Assembly: GCA_964652155.1 (NCBI GenBank)
Contig: CAZZBK010000152.1
Coordinates: forward strand, 1 to 13,474
DNA from: CAZZBK01 sp964652155
GTDB taxonomy: Bacteria; Planctomycetota; Planctomycetia; Pirellulales; PNKZ01
Reading direction: 5' to 3'
Length of the DNA stretch: 13,474 nucleotides
The position numbers were made by a program, and so were the translations under genes. The notes beneath the pieces are model-generated. The model saw only the letters and a program-made list of their open reading frames with translations. It was not told the DNA's origin and ran no database searches. This document shows positions 7,202 through 13,474 of the stretch, in pieces (the stretch's first letter is position 1; the number at the start of each line of letters is the position of its first letter).

Positions 7202-8521
7202 CTAGGCAAACAGCTCGGGGATGGGCTGAGCGCCGTTGGCGATCTTCTTGGGACGGTTGTTCTTGGTGGTGTACGTCGTGTTGAGCGAGATACCCAAGCC
7301 CTTGAGGGCCGAGGCCATGAGGTGCTCAGACGAGTACGGGGTGGCGTTGTCGGCCACACCGGTACCATCGACGTTGGTGGCACCAGCGGCCACGCCGCCC
7401 TTGATGCTACCGCCACCGATGACGCAGCTCCAGCAGCGTGCCCAGTGATCGCGGCCCGTGTTGGCGTTGATTCGCGGCGTACGGCCGAAATCACCGATCC
7501 ACACGAGGACGGTATCCTTGAGCAGCCCGCGCTGATCGAGGTCTTGGACCAAGGCACTCATGCCACGATCCATAACCGGCAACTGGTTCTTCAACGCGGT
7601 GAAGACCTGGTTGTGCATATCCCAGCCGCCCAACTCGATTTCGACGTACGGGACGCCGACTTCGCGGAGACGACGGGCCATCAAGCAGCTGCGGAGGAAA
7701 CCGGTGTTGGGACGCATGCCCATACCAGCGCCTTGCGTGGGCTGTTGATTGAGGCCGTAGAGCTCCTTGATGTTGTCCGGCTCGCTGTCGACCTTGAGGG
7801 CCTCCATTTGCTTGCTGGTCATCAAAGCCGCGGTGCTCTTGAGCACTTCGGCATGGTCCATGGCCATTTGACCGCGACCTTGATCGGCAAAGCCCTTTTC
7901 GAGCTTACTGAGCATCGACATGCGCTGGGCCAAACGGTTGGCGTCGCCGTCAATTTGCAGGTTGCGGATGTTTCCGCCGCTGTCGACCACGAACGGCGAG
8001 TAAGCCATGCTCAGGAAGCCTGGGCCAGCGCTCGGACCGGTGATCGAGAAGACCGGGGGAATTTCCAGGTTCATGTACTTCGACTGCTCGTGCAACTCGT
8101 GCGCGACGACAGCGCCGTAACCCGGATATTCGATATTCGGATCCGGCTTGAACCCGGTGTGCATGTAGTAACGTCCGCGGGCGTGATCCGCCTCGGCGGT
8201 GCTCATCGAGCGGACGATCGACATGTGATGGAACTGCTTGGCCAACAGCGGCATGTGCTCGGTGATCTGCACGTCGCCGGAGGTCGAGATCGGCTTGAAC
8301 TCACCGCCGGTCGGTTGACCCGGCTTGAGGTCCCAAATGTCGATCGTCGGCGGGCCACCGCCCATGTAAAACAGGATCATGCCCTTGTTGTTCTTCTTCA
8401 GATCCGCAGCCGTCGCCTTGAGGGCGTTGGCCAGGAACGAAGCAGCAGGGGCGGACAAAGCGGCCGCCTGCGACGCGTGCGTCATGAAGTGACGCCGTGT
8501 CATTCCACTCGGAATACTCAT
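7202..8521 (-). CDS. DUF1501 family protein with Tat signal
   Basis: A 439-residue DUF1501 protein, a large planctomycete family with an alkaline phosphatase/sulfatase-like fold and no settled function. A twin-arginine signal starts at RRHFM (9-13), followed by an Ala-rich hydrophobic stretch (to about 36), so the protein should be exported folded by Tat. Family motifs in order are: GGGPPTIDIWDLKP (54-67), GGWDMH with His303 (298-303), GDFGRTP (343-349; Asp where Glu is commoner), GRDHW (356-360) and GGGSIKGG (369-376). Length is normal for the family. A GGGAG ribosome binding site (8530-8534) lies 8 bases before the ATG. It is the second gene after the DUF1549/DUF1553 gene, 155 bp downstream. 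This gene order is typical of planctomycetes, where the two products are thought to act together in the periplasm. Confidence 0.95.
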   Translation of the reverse strand: MSIPSGMTRRHFMTHASQAAALSAPAASFLANALKATAADLKKNNKGMILFYMGGGPPTIDIWDLKPGQPTGGEFKPISTSGDVQITEHMPLLAKQFHHMSIVRSMSTAEADHARGRYYMHTGFKPDPNIEYPGYGAVVAHELHEQSKYMNLEIPPVFSITGPSAGPGFLSMAYSPFVVDSGGNIRNLQIDGDANRLAQRMSMLSKLEKGFADQGRGQMAMDHAEVLKSTAALMTSKQMEALKVDSEPDNIKELYGLNQQPTQGAGMGMRPNTGFLRSCLMARRLREVGVPYVEIELGGWDMHNQVFTALKNQLPVMDRGMSALVQDLDQRGLLKDTVLVWIGDFGRTPRINANTGRDHWARCWSCVIGGGSIKGGVAAGATNVDGTGVADNATPYSSEHLMASALKGLGISLNTTYTTKNNRPKKIANGAQPIPELFA

Positions 8522-8636
8522 GTGCTCTTCTCCCTAGGATGACTAACGAACATTGGCTCAGCGTGTTGGTTGCTTGAAGGACGATACTGCAGACCACGAA
8601 GCCTTAATCTGAGCAGTACCGCCGTCGCTATCGGGT

Positions 8637-8668
8637 CACCCTGAGCCAGTCAAAGCTGGTCCAGGGTG
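8637..8668 (-). promoter_or_regulatory. Intercistronic hairpin between DUF1549/DUF1553 and DUF1501 genes
   Basis: CACCCTG (8637-8643) pairs with CAGGGTG (8662-8668), and inside this CCAG pairs with CTGG, with a two-base internal bulge between the stems. On the minus strand it begins 8 bases after the DUF1549/DUF1553 stop codon. No T-run follows, so it is more likely an mRNA-stabilising or attenuating structure than a full terminator. Confidence 0.4.
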
Positions 8669-8676
8669 GGGTCACA

Positions 8677-10494
8677 CTAATAAACAAACAGGAACTCGTT
8701 GCTGTTGAGCAGCGCCCAGAGTACGTCCTGGTACACCGTCTCGGCCGTACCTGTACGCAAACTCTGTGCCAAATTGCCTAATTCCGCCGCCGACGGCTTG
8801 CGTTGCACCGTTGCCAGGAACAGATACTCGACGATTTCGTTCCCCTTGAGCTTACCGCTGCTCATCAGCTTGGGAATGATGTCCGCCTTGTCACCCAGGG
8901 CAATGCAGTCCTTGGTGAGCACGCCGTTCATCATCATCAAGGCTTGCGGAATCGTGCCGTTGAAGGTCGTGGCCTCGTCACCGTCGTCGGTGCCGAATGC
9001 CAAGGTGAACTGGCCGAGAATCTGATTGCGCTTGCGGTTGTAATCCGCTTGATCGACCGTCACGAGCTCGCCCATCGTGCGAACCGACTCGATCGAATCA
9101 TACAACTGCTCGGCTTCCATCATACGCATGTAGAAGTGACTGAAGGCCGGCTTCACCCCCATCGAGGGGTCGTCCTTCTTGTTGTTGGGGGTGGTCTTGC
9201 TCGACAGGCTGTAGGCCTCGCTGAGCATGACCCAACGCATGAGCTTCTTCAGGTCGTGCCCTTCGGCAACGAATTCCTTGCCCAGGCGCTCGATCAGTTC
9301 TGGGTGCGAGGGGGGATTGTGTGGGCCCATGTCGTCGACCGGCTTGGTGAAGCCATAGCCGAGGAAGTGCGACCACATCCGGTTGGCAATCGCCATACCG
9401 AAGTACTCGCTCTTCACGATGAGCTGAGCCAACTCCTTGCGGCGATCAACATCGGCCACGTAACCACTGGGATTGATCTCCGTGCCATCGACGAACTTGG
9501 GGTAGGCCACGGCCGAGGTGCCGTTGCGCAGTTCGTAAAACAACTCAGCCTTCTTCGGATTGCCGCCGCCGTCACCCTGGTAGTCGCGGTTGTACAACTC
9601 AGCATATTGCAGGTCTCGACCGCGTCCTTCGCGACGCAAAGCGGTTTGACGGAAAAAGGCGTTAAAGCTCCAGAACTGATCCTGCTTCCAATCGTTGAAC
9701 GGATGGTTGTGGCATTGGGTGCACTGCACCTGCATGCCCAAGAAATAACGGGCGGTGCGCGAGGTGGCCTCGGCAGCCTGCTCGGCCAAACGATTGACAT
9801 AGAAGTTGACAGCACCGTTGTAAATCGGGGCGTCGTCCGGATCGTTGTCGTTGGTTTGCGTGCGCCCGGTGGCACTCACAATATCCTTAACCATCGCGTC
9901 GTAAGCGGTATTGCGCAGGAAGTTGTTACGGAGGAAATGCTCCATGCCGCGACGGCTGGTTGGGTTGTTGTTATTGTTGACGTTCATCGGGCGGCCGATG
10001 AGCAAATTGGTGTAGATCGTCGCCCAATTATTGGCGTATTCATCGAGATAGCGATCGTTTTCCTCACCGCTCTTCGGCACCTCTCCCATCAAGCGATCGA
10101 TAAGATTCGCGCGGCGCTTATTGGCGGGCTCGCCCAAGAACCGGGACAACTCTTTCGGCGTGGGCGTGCGACCGATCAGGTCAAGGTGTGCGCGGCGACA
10201 CCACTCGGCGTCGGTGGCTTTGCCCGAGGGCTTTACGCCGGTCGAGGCCCAGCCTTTGCGAATTTGGTCATCGATAAAGCCCACGATATCGAGCGTGGCG
10301 CCCGACCCGCTTTGACCCTTAAGATCGGTGGTCTTGCCGGAGTCTTCCGCCGCCTGAAGGGAAGTCGATCCGGTGATCAGCACACCGAGGAAAAGAGTAC
10401 TGACGAGCAGTAAACTTCCGAGCACTCGAGCACTGCATCGAGCAGCCCGAGCGGCTGCGCGCCACGGCGCGCGTGAGCAAAGGACATGACTCAT
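8677..10494 (-). CDS. DUF1549/DUF1553 (PSCyt2/PSD1) exported protein with CxxCH motif
   Basis: A 605-residue member of the planctomycete DUF1549 + DUF1553 family. I chose the ATG at 10494 because GGAGGGG lies 3 bases upstream; an in-frame ATG 48 bases earlier has no such site. A Sec-type signal peptide covers about 1-48 (hydrophobic 24-41, probable cleavage after LQA). DUF1549 signatures are RRAHLDLIGRTPT (100-112) and CTQCHNHPF with CxxCH at 258-262, a possible haem-binding or metal-binding site that is conserved in the family. DUF1553 signatures are ANRMWSHFLGYGFTKPVDDM (370-389) and the terminal LLNSNEFLFVY. There is no separate N-terminal cytochrome (PSCyt1) domain, so this is a short form. 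It is first in an operon with the DUF1501 gene. Its biochemical role is not established. Confidence 0.95.
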   Translation of the reverse strand: MSHVLCSRAPWRAAARAARCSARVLGSLLLVSTLFLGVLITGSTSLQAAEDSGKTTDLKGQSGSGATLDIVGFIDDQIRKGWASTGVKPSGKATDAEWCRRAHLDLIGRTPTPKELSRFLGEPANKRRANLIDRLMGEVPKSGEENDRYLDEYANNWATIYTNLLIGRPMNVNNNNNPTSRRGMEHFLRNNFLRNTAYDAMVKDIVSATGRTQTNDNDPDDAPIYNGAVNFYVNRLAEQAAEATSRTARYFLGMQVQCTQCHNHPFNDWKQDQFWSFNAFFRQTALRREGRGRDLQYAELYNRDYQGDGGGNPKKAELFYELRNGTSAVAYPKFVDGTEINPSGYVADVDRRKELAQLIVKSEYFGMAIANRMWSHFLGYGFTKPVDDMGPHNPPSHPELIERLGKEFVAEGHDLKKLMRWVMLSEAYSLSSKTTPNNKKDDPSMGVKPAFSHFYMRMMEAEQLYDSIESVRTMGELVTVDQADYNRKRNQILGQFTLAFGTDDGDEATTFNGTIPQALMMMNGVLTKDCIALGDKADIIPKLMSSGKLKGNEIVEYLFLATVQRKPSAAELGNLAQSLRTGTAETVYQDVLWALLNSNEFLFVY

Positions 10495-10497
10495 GGA

Positions 10498-10504
10498 CCC
10501 CTCC
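10498..10504 (-). promoter_or_regulatory. Ribosome binding site deciding the DUF1549/DUF1553 start
   Basis: The minus strand reads GGAGGGG, then TCC, then ATG. This strong site supports translation from 10494 rather than from the in-frame ATG at 10542. The shorter product also places the hydrophobic signal peptide closer to the N-terminus. Confidence 0.7.
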
Positions 10505-10540
10505 ACGGGTGAGTGAACACGATATAAGTGACAGAACGTC

Positions 10541-10568
10541 ATGGTAGATGATTCACTTAAGGAGTCAA
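10541..10568 (-). promoter_or_regulatory. Candidate sigma-70-type promoter of the DUF1549-DUF1501 operon
   Basis: On the minus strand TTGACT (10568-10563; 5 of 6 to consensus) is followed after 16 bases by TACCAT (10546-10541; 4 of 6). The -10 ends 46 bases upstream of the chosen start codon. The pairing is reasonable, but it is unconfirmed and the phylum's promoters are poorly characterised. Confidence 0.4.
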
Positions 10569-11089
10569 CAATGGAGCTGAGTCGGTCTCGCAGATCCTAG
10601 TGTCACGACTTTTTGGTTTATGACACCCGAGCCGCAAACCACACTCCTCCGACTGTTGCAATTTAATACACTCGTTCGATTTCGCTACAGCAAACTTGCA
10701 CAACCGACCCCCCCGCACCGACTATAACAACCACGTGAGGGGGGGCATCTTTGGGTTACCCACCGAGCCAGTGGCGGCATTCCTGCACGCAACTGGCTGG
10801 CGGGAGATCCCAATATTCCGCTGCTAATCACCCAGGCCCATTGCAGGGGGCATGCTTGAAATAGCGGCGGAGCAACGTTTCCCTGTTCCGGCCCCGTCGC
10901 TCCGATGCGGTACCTTGCGTCACCGAATGTCGGCCCCTTTTGACGACACGCGGTGGCGAAGGCGATGCATTACTGTGCAAGCATTGTGCCGAACCAAAAA
11001 ATGTCCGGCAAATTGGCGCAGCCATCGGCCCCTGAAGATCGGTCGCCCTGCGGAGCCAACTTAAGCCAGAGATTCTGCCGCAGCGCGGT
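10569..11089. other. Intergenic region between the ABC exporter and the DUF1549 operon
   Basis: About 520 bp with no supportable gene. It contains a 6-bp inverted repeat GTGTCA/TGACAC (10600-10605, 10621-10626) upstream of the candidate promoter. It also contains a C7/G7 inverted repeat (10708-10714, 10739-10745) around an AT-richer 24-base loop. I see no convincing terminator for the exporter gene. A minus-strand open frame at 10828-11187 overlaps the exporter's end out of frame and shows no domain. Confidence 0.55.
10708..10745. repeat. C7/G7 inverted repeat
   Basis: Seven C residues (10708-10714) and seven G residues (10739-10745) can pair around a 24-base loop. The homopolymer runs stand out in otherwise mixed sequence. 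They could be a structural element or chance. Confidence 0.4.
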
Positions 11090-13027
11090 TTAAGCCGATT
11101 CGCGAAACTGTAACTCGTGCAAGCGACCGTACAGGTCGCAACGACGAAGCAGTTCGCCATGCGGACCAACATCGACGATCCGGCCACCGCTCATCACCAC
11201 CACCCGATGGGCCAGTTGCAACAACTGCATGCGATGGGTGATAAAGATCGTCGTCCGGCCGACCACGAAAGGAACCAGCGCTTTCTGAATGGCCTGCTCG
11301 CTCTCCAGGTCGATCTGGCTGGTGGCTTCGTCCAGGATCAAAATTGCCGGATCACGCAAGATTGCCCTCGCCAGGGCGATCCGCTGCCGTTGCCCGCCCG
11401 AGAGCAACATGCCGCGGGGGCCGACGGGGCTGTCGTAGCCAAGCGTCAGCTTTTCCTCAATGAATCGGTGGGCGTGGGCGCGACGAGCCGCCTCGATGAC
11501 CTGCGCCCGACTGGCGCCGGGCGAACCGTACAGAATGTTGTTGTAGACCGTGTCGTCGAACAGCAAGGTCTCCTGCGCGACGAGCCCGATCTGGCGGCGC
11601 AGGTCGCGCATCCGCACGTCGCGCAGGTCGACACCGTCGAGGCGAATGCTCCCCTCGATCGGATCCATGAACCGCGCAATCATGTTGGCCAGCGTCGACT
11701 TGCCGCAGCCGTTCGGGCCAACGATGGCAATCGTCTCGCCAAAGGCGATCCGCAAATCGATCTGCTTGAGCACGCATTGGCTCGGGCTGTAGTGGAACGA
11801 GACCTGATCGAAGACCAACGCATCGCGGTGTCGCGGCAAGGGTTTGGGCTGGGGTGGGTCGACGATCGTGGGCTCGCGATCGATCCGCTGGTAAATGCGT
11901 TCGGCGGCCGCCGCGCCCCGCTGAATGCGACTAAACACCTCGGACAACTTGCGTGCCGGGTCGCTGATTCCGGCCAGCATGCCATAAAACAGGATGAGCA
12001 GTTCGGGCTCCATTTTGCCGCCGCCGAGCGAGATGCCGAACAGCGTCGGTTCGTCGGCGATGACCAAATATGCGCCTGCCAGCAGCGACAGCGCGGCGGT
12101 CCAGACGCCAATCAATTCGATCAGCGGGCGGGCCAGCGCGTCGTAGCGCGAGATGCGCAAGGCGCGGCGGTAGTAGCTCTTGGCGCGACGACGGAACACG
12201 CCACGCTCGTGCCCTTCCATCGTGAACGCCTTGACCATCTTAATCCCCTGAAAGGTCTCTTCGAGCGTGCCGTAGATTTGCGACATATCTTCCATCGCGC
12301 GGCGGCTCGTTCGCTTGAGCGCCTTGGCCAACCAGCGAATGGCATACGCCGCCGCCGGGGCCAAAATCAGCGAAAGCAACAGCAGCCGCCAGTTGATCCA
12401 CACGGCCCCCACGACGCAGACGATCATTTTGAGCGGCTCGCGCACCAGTTTGCCGAGCACCTCGTTGAGTCCCGCGCCGAGGTTTTCGATATCGCTGGTG
12501 ATGCGATTCATCAGGTCGGCCGACCCTTCGGCGTTAAAACACACCAACTCGATGGGTAGCGTGCGGCGAAACAGGGTCGTGCGCAGCTGAAAGGTCGCGC
12601 GCTGCGACATCCGCGCCACGAACATGCTGTTGGCGTACATGAAAATACATTTGAGAAACACGCTCACCGCCAGCGAGACAATGATCAACACCAGGCAGCC
12701 GAACGGATCGTCGGGCGTGTAGGGCTGAATGACTTTTTCGTCGGCAAACTGATACCACTCCAGCGTCGAGCGTTCGCTTTGCAGTTGTGCGCGCTGCTGG
12801 GGTGTCTCCCCCTCCTGCAAGGCCGCGATGCGCTGCTGCGACCGTTCGATGCGCGACGCGGCCCATTGGTGCAACGACTGCTTGTGCGTCGCGATCTCCA
12901 GCACCGGGTAGACCGCCGAGATGTTGCCCCCCCAGAGCACGGCGATCATCAGCGCGCACACCACCGAGCCGAGAAAGTCCCAGCGCCGAGACAAAGCCAA
13001 ACGCAACGCGCGTACAAAACTCTTCAT
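11090..13027 (-). CDS. MsbA-like ABC exporter (fused permease and ATPase)
   Basis: A 645-residue type IV (B-family-like) ABC exporter half-transporter with permease and ATPase in one chain, expected to work as a homodimer in the inner membrane. Hydrophobic segments lie at about 18-40, 108-132, 200-232 (likely two helices) and 302-323. The ATPase domain (about 402-640) has Walker A GPNGCGKST (437-445), Q-loop Gln485, signature LSGGQ (542-546), Walker B ILILDE (562-567, catalytic Glu567) and H-loop His598. All are intact. The loop between the first two helices (about 41-107) is unusually long, with a Gln/Arg/Glu-rich helical stretch that may form a coiled coil. The substrate is not determinable; lipid or lipid A export is suggested only by MsbA likeness. 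The ribosome binding site is weak. The gene stands alone. Confidence 0.95.
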   Translation of the reverse strand: MKSFVRALRLALSRRWDFLGSVVCALMIAVLWGGNISAVYPVLEIATHKQSLHQWAASRIERSQQRIAALQEGETPQQRAQLQSERSTLEWYQFADEKVIQPYTPDDPFGCLVLIIVSLAVSVFLKCIFMYANSMFVARMSQRATFQLRTTLFRRTLPIELVCFNAEGSADLMNRITSDIENLGAGLNEVLGKLVREPLKMIVCVVGAVWINWRLLLLSLILAPAAAYAIRWLAKALKRTSRRAMEDMSQIYGTLEETFQGIKMVKAFTMEGHERGVFRRRAKSYYRRALRISRYDALARPLIELIGVWTAALSLLAGAYLVIADEPTLFGISLGGGKMEPELLILFYGMLAGISDPARKLSEVFSRIQRGAAAAERIYQRIDREPTIVDPPQPKPLPRHRDALVFDQVSFHYSPSQCVLKQIDLRIAFGETIAIVGPNGCGKSTLANMIARFMDPIEGSIRLDGVDLRDVRMRDLRRQIGLVAQETLLFDDTVYNNILYGSPGASRAQVIEAARRAHAHRFIEEKLTLGYDSPVGPRGMLLSGGQRQRIALARAILRDPAILILDEATSQIDLESEQAIQKALVPFVVGRTTIFITHRMQLLQLAHRVVVMSGGRIVDVGPHGELLRRCDLYGRLHELQFRESA

Positions 13028-13191
13028 GAGGGGCGGTCATCCTTGACGCAAGCCGAGCGACTCGCGTTTGTAGCAGATGGGCGACAAACTGGGGAAGAGC
13101 GAATGCGACCCACCGGGGGAGCGGCCCACGACGCCCCCTCGCCCTGCTAGCACTCGTGCCTCGGTAGCGTCCTCAATGCGTGCCGCGTCGA

Positions 13192-13222
13192 CGCAGGGTC
13201 CGTGCGGAGTGCAGACCCTGCG
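13192..13222. repeat. 9-bp inverted repeat
   Basis: CGCAGGGTC (13192-13200) and GACCCTGCG (13214-13222) pair perfectly around a 13-base loop. The hairpin lies about 165 bases upstream of the exporter start. It has no T-run. It may be a dispersed repeat or an operator-like site. Confidence 0.5.
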
Positions 13223-13317
13223 GATGCTTGGCTCGCTCGACCGCACAAATGTCAATGCGTGGCGTTCTATCGTTTCTGACCGCGATGTTCGTGGTCCGAT
13301 GGCTGCGCAGGAGAAAA

Positions 13318-13404
13318 TGGCCGGAAATGAACGCGAATGCACGGAAATATCAAAAGCTCGTAGTCGTTCCGTCGCAAAAAATCATTTCCGATTATTTCCG
13401 GCCA
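13318..13404. repeat. Nested inverted repeat with paired CGGAAAT/ATTTCCG words
   Basis: TGGCCGGAAAT (13318-13328) and ATTTCCGGCCA (13394-13404) are perfect 11-bp inverted repeats. Inside them are second copies of the core words: CGGAAAT at 13342-13348 and ATTTCCG at 13384-13390. The two pairs can form alternative or nested stems about 65-87 bp across. The arrangement looks like a small non-coding mobile repeat or a multi-site binding region. Confidence 0.65.
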
Positions 13405-13415
13405 ATGCTCCCTTG

Positions 13416-13442
13416 AGTCGCCGTAGCGACTGTCTTGTTTTT
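13416..13442 (+). terminator. Possible plus-strand intrinsic terminator
   Basis: AGTCGC-CGTA-GCGACT (13416-13431) is a perfect 6-bp stem with a 4-base loop, followed by GTCTTGTTTTT on the plus strand. No plus-strand gene is recognised upstream in this window. It may end a small transcript arising from the adjacent inverted repeat, or be chance. Confidence 0.4.
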
Positions 13443-13474
13443 CAAGTGTTTTTGGATGTGAGTCTCCAATTGGT

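Larger units (their letters stand above)
13028..13474. other. Intergenic region upstream of the ABC exporter
   Basis: No convincing gene is present. The open frames at 13037-13342 (minus) and 13180-13416 (plus) have no domains and consist partly of inverted-repeat sequence. The region holds a 9-bp hairpin (13192-13222), a nested inverted repeat (13318-13404) and a plus-strand terminator-like hairpin (13416-13442). I find no clear promoter for the exporter. Confidence 0.55.

Noticed and set aside
7322..8542. Plus-strand open frame of 406 codons
   Set aside because: It is antisense to the DUF1501 gene, and its composition is that of a shadow frame.
8803..10413. Plus-strand open frame of 536 codons
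   Set aside because: It lies wholly opposite the DUF1549/DUF1553 gene, whose domains are clear. The translation is His/Val/Gly-rich with no domain, as expected of an antisense shadow in GC-rich DNA.
10534..10542. Upstream in-frame ATG (10542) as start of the DUF1549/DUF1553 gene
   Set aside because: It has no ribosome binding site and would place 16 extra residues before the signal peptide. The ATG at 10494 has GGAGGGG directly upstream.
10571..10600. Nine-codon plus-strand leader-like ORF preceded by AAGGAG
   Set aside because: There is no plus-strand gene downstream, and the AAGGAGTCAACA sequence overlaps the candidate -35 of the minus-strand promoter. The match is most likely coincidence.
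10828..11187. Minus-strand 119-codon ORF after the exporter
   Set aside because: It overlaps the end of the exporter gene in another frame and has no domain, no ribosome binding site and no hydrophobic or repeat pattern of interest.
11117..12559. Plus-strand open frame of 480 codons
   Set aside because: It is antisense to the ABC exporter with intact ATPase motifs. Its composition is typical of a reverse-complement shadow.
13180..13416. Plus-strand 78-codon ORF ending at the terminator-like hairpin
   Set aside because: Its second half is read from the inverted repeat, it is very Arg-rich at the start, and no ribosome binding site is visible. The coincidence with the terminator is noted, but coding is unlikely.
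1..13474. CRISPR array, tRNA or rRNA genes
   Set aside because: I saw no regularly spaced direct repeats and no cloverleaf-like or rRNA-like sequence on either strand by eye.

Overview
The window looks like a piece of a planctomycete chromosome, most likely from the Pirellulales side of the phylum. The signs are a DUF1549/DUF1553 protein with a CxxCH motif paired with a Tat-exported DUF1501 protein, a receptor-type Ser/Thr kinase fused to a formylglycine-generating-enzyme (FGE)-like domain, and two proteins that start with the planctomycete LEPR-XLL-type N-terminal motif. Every recognised gene is on the minus strand. Long plus-strand open frames opposite them are shadows of GC-rich coding sequence.

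Reading along the minus strand from high to low coordinates: (1) 13474-13028 is non-coding, with nested inverted repeats and a plus-strand terminator-like hairpin. (2) 13027-11090 is an MsbA-like ABC exporter. (3) 11089-10495 is non-coding and carries a candidate promoter for the next gene. (4) 10494-8677 (DUF1549/DUF1553) and 8521-7202 (DUF1501) form a likely two-gene operon, with a hairpin between the genes and a very strong intrinsic terminator at its end. (5) About 7042-5940 holds the remains of an insertion sequence with a broken DDE transposase. (6) 5660-4782 and 4679-2253 are two consecutive genes with LEPR-type N-termini. The first encodes a small repeat protein with acidic GxGxD-like turns every 22 residues. 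The second encodes an 808-residue subtilisin-like protease. (7) 1822-1 is a receptor Ser/Thr kinase cut off by the window edge.

The most unusual object is the 808-residue protein. It has an intact subtilase catalytic set (Asp94, His147, Asn235, Ser307), then a long Gly/Ala-rich helical segment, then a region (about 560-665) that resembles the catalytic core of small bacterial phospholipase A2 enzymes, and finally a fibronectin-type-III-like domain. The DNA for the phospholipase-like part is much poorer in GC than the protease part of the same gene, which suggests a module of separate origin. A protease joined to a lipase-like domain and co-transcribed with a solenoid surface protein could be an extracellular or envelope-associated effector. 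That function is inference from sequence patterns only.

A second curiosity is a roughly 120-bp, three-stem palindromic repeat lying inside the kinase reading frame, where it is translated as part of the linker between the transmembrane helix and the FGE-like domain.
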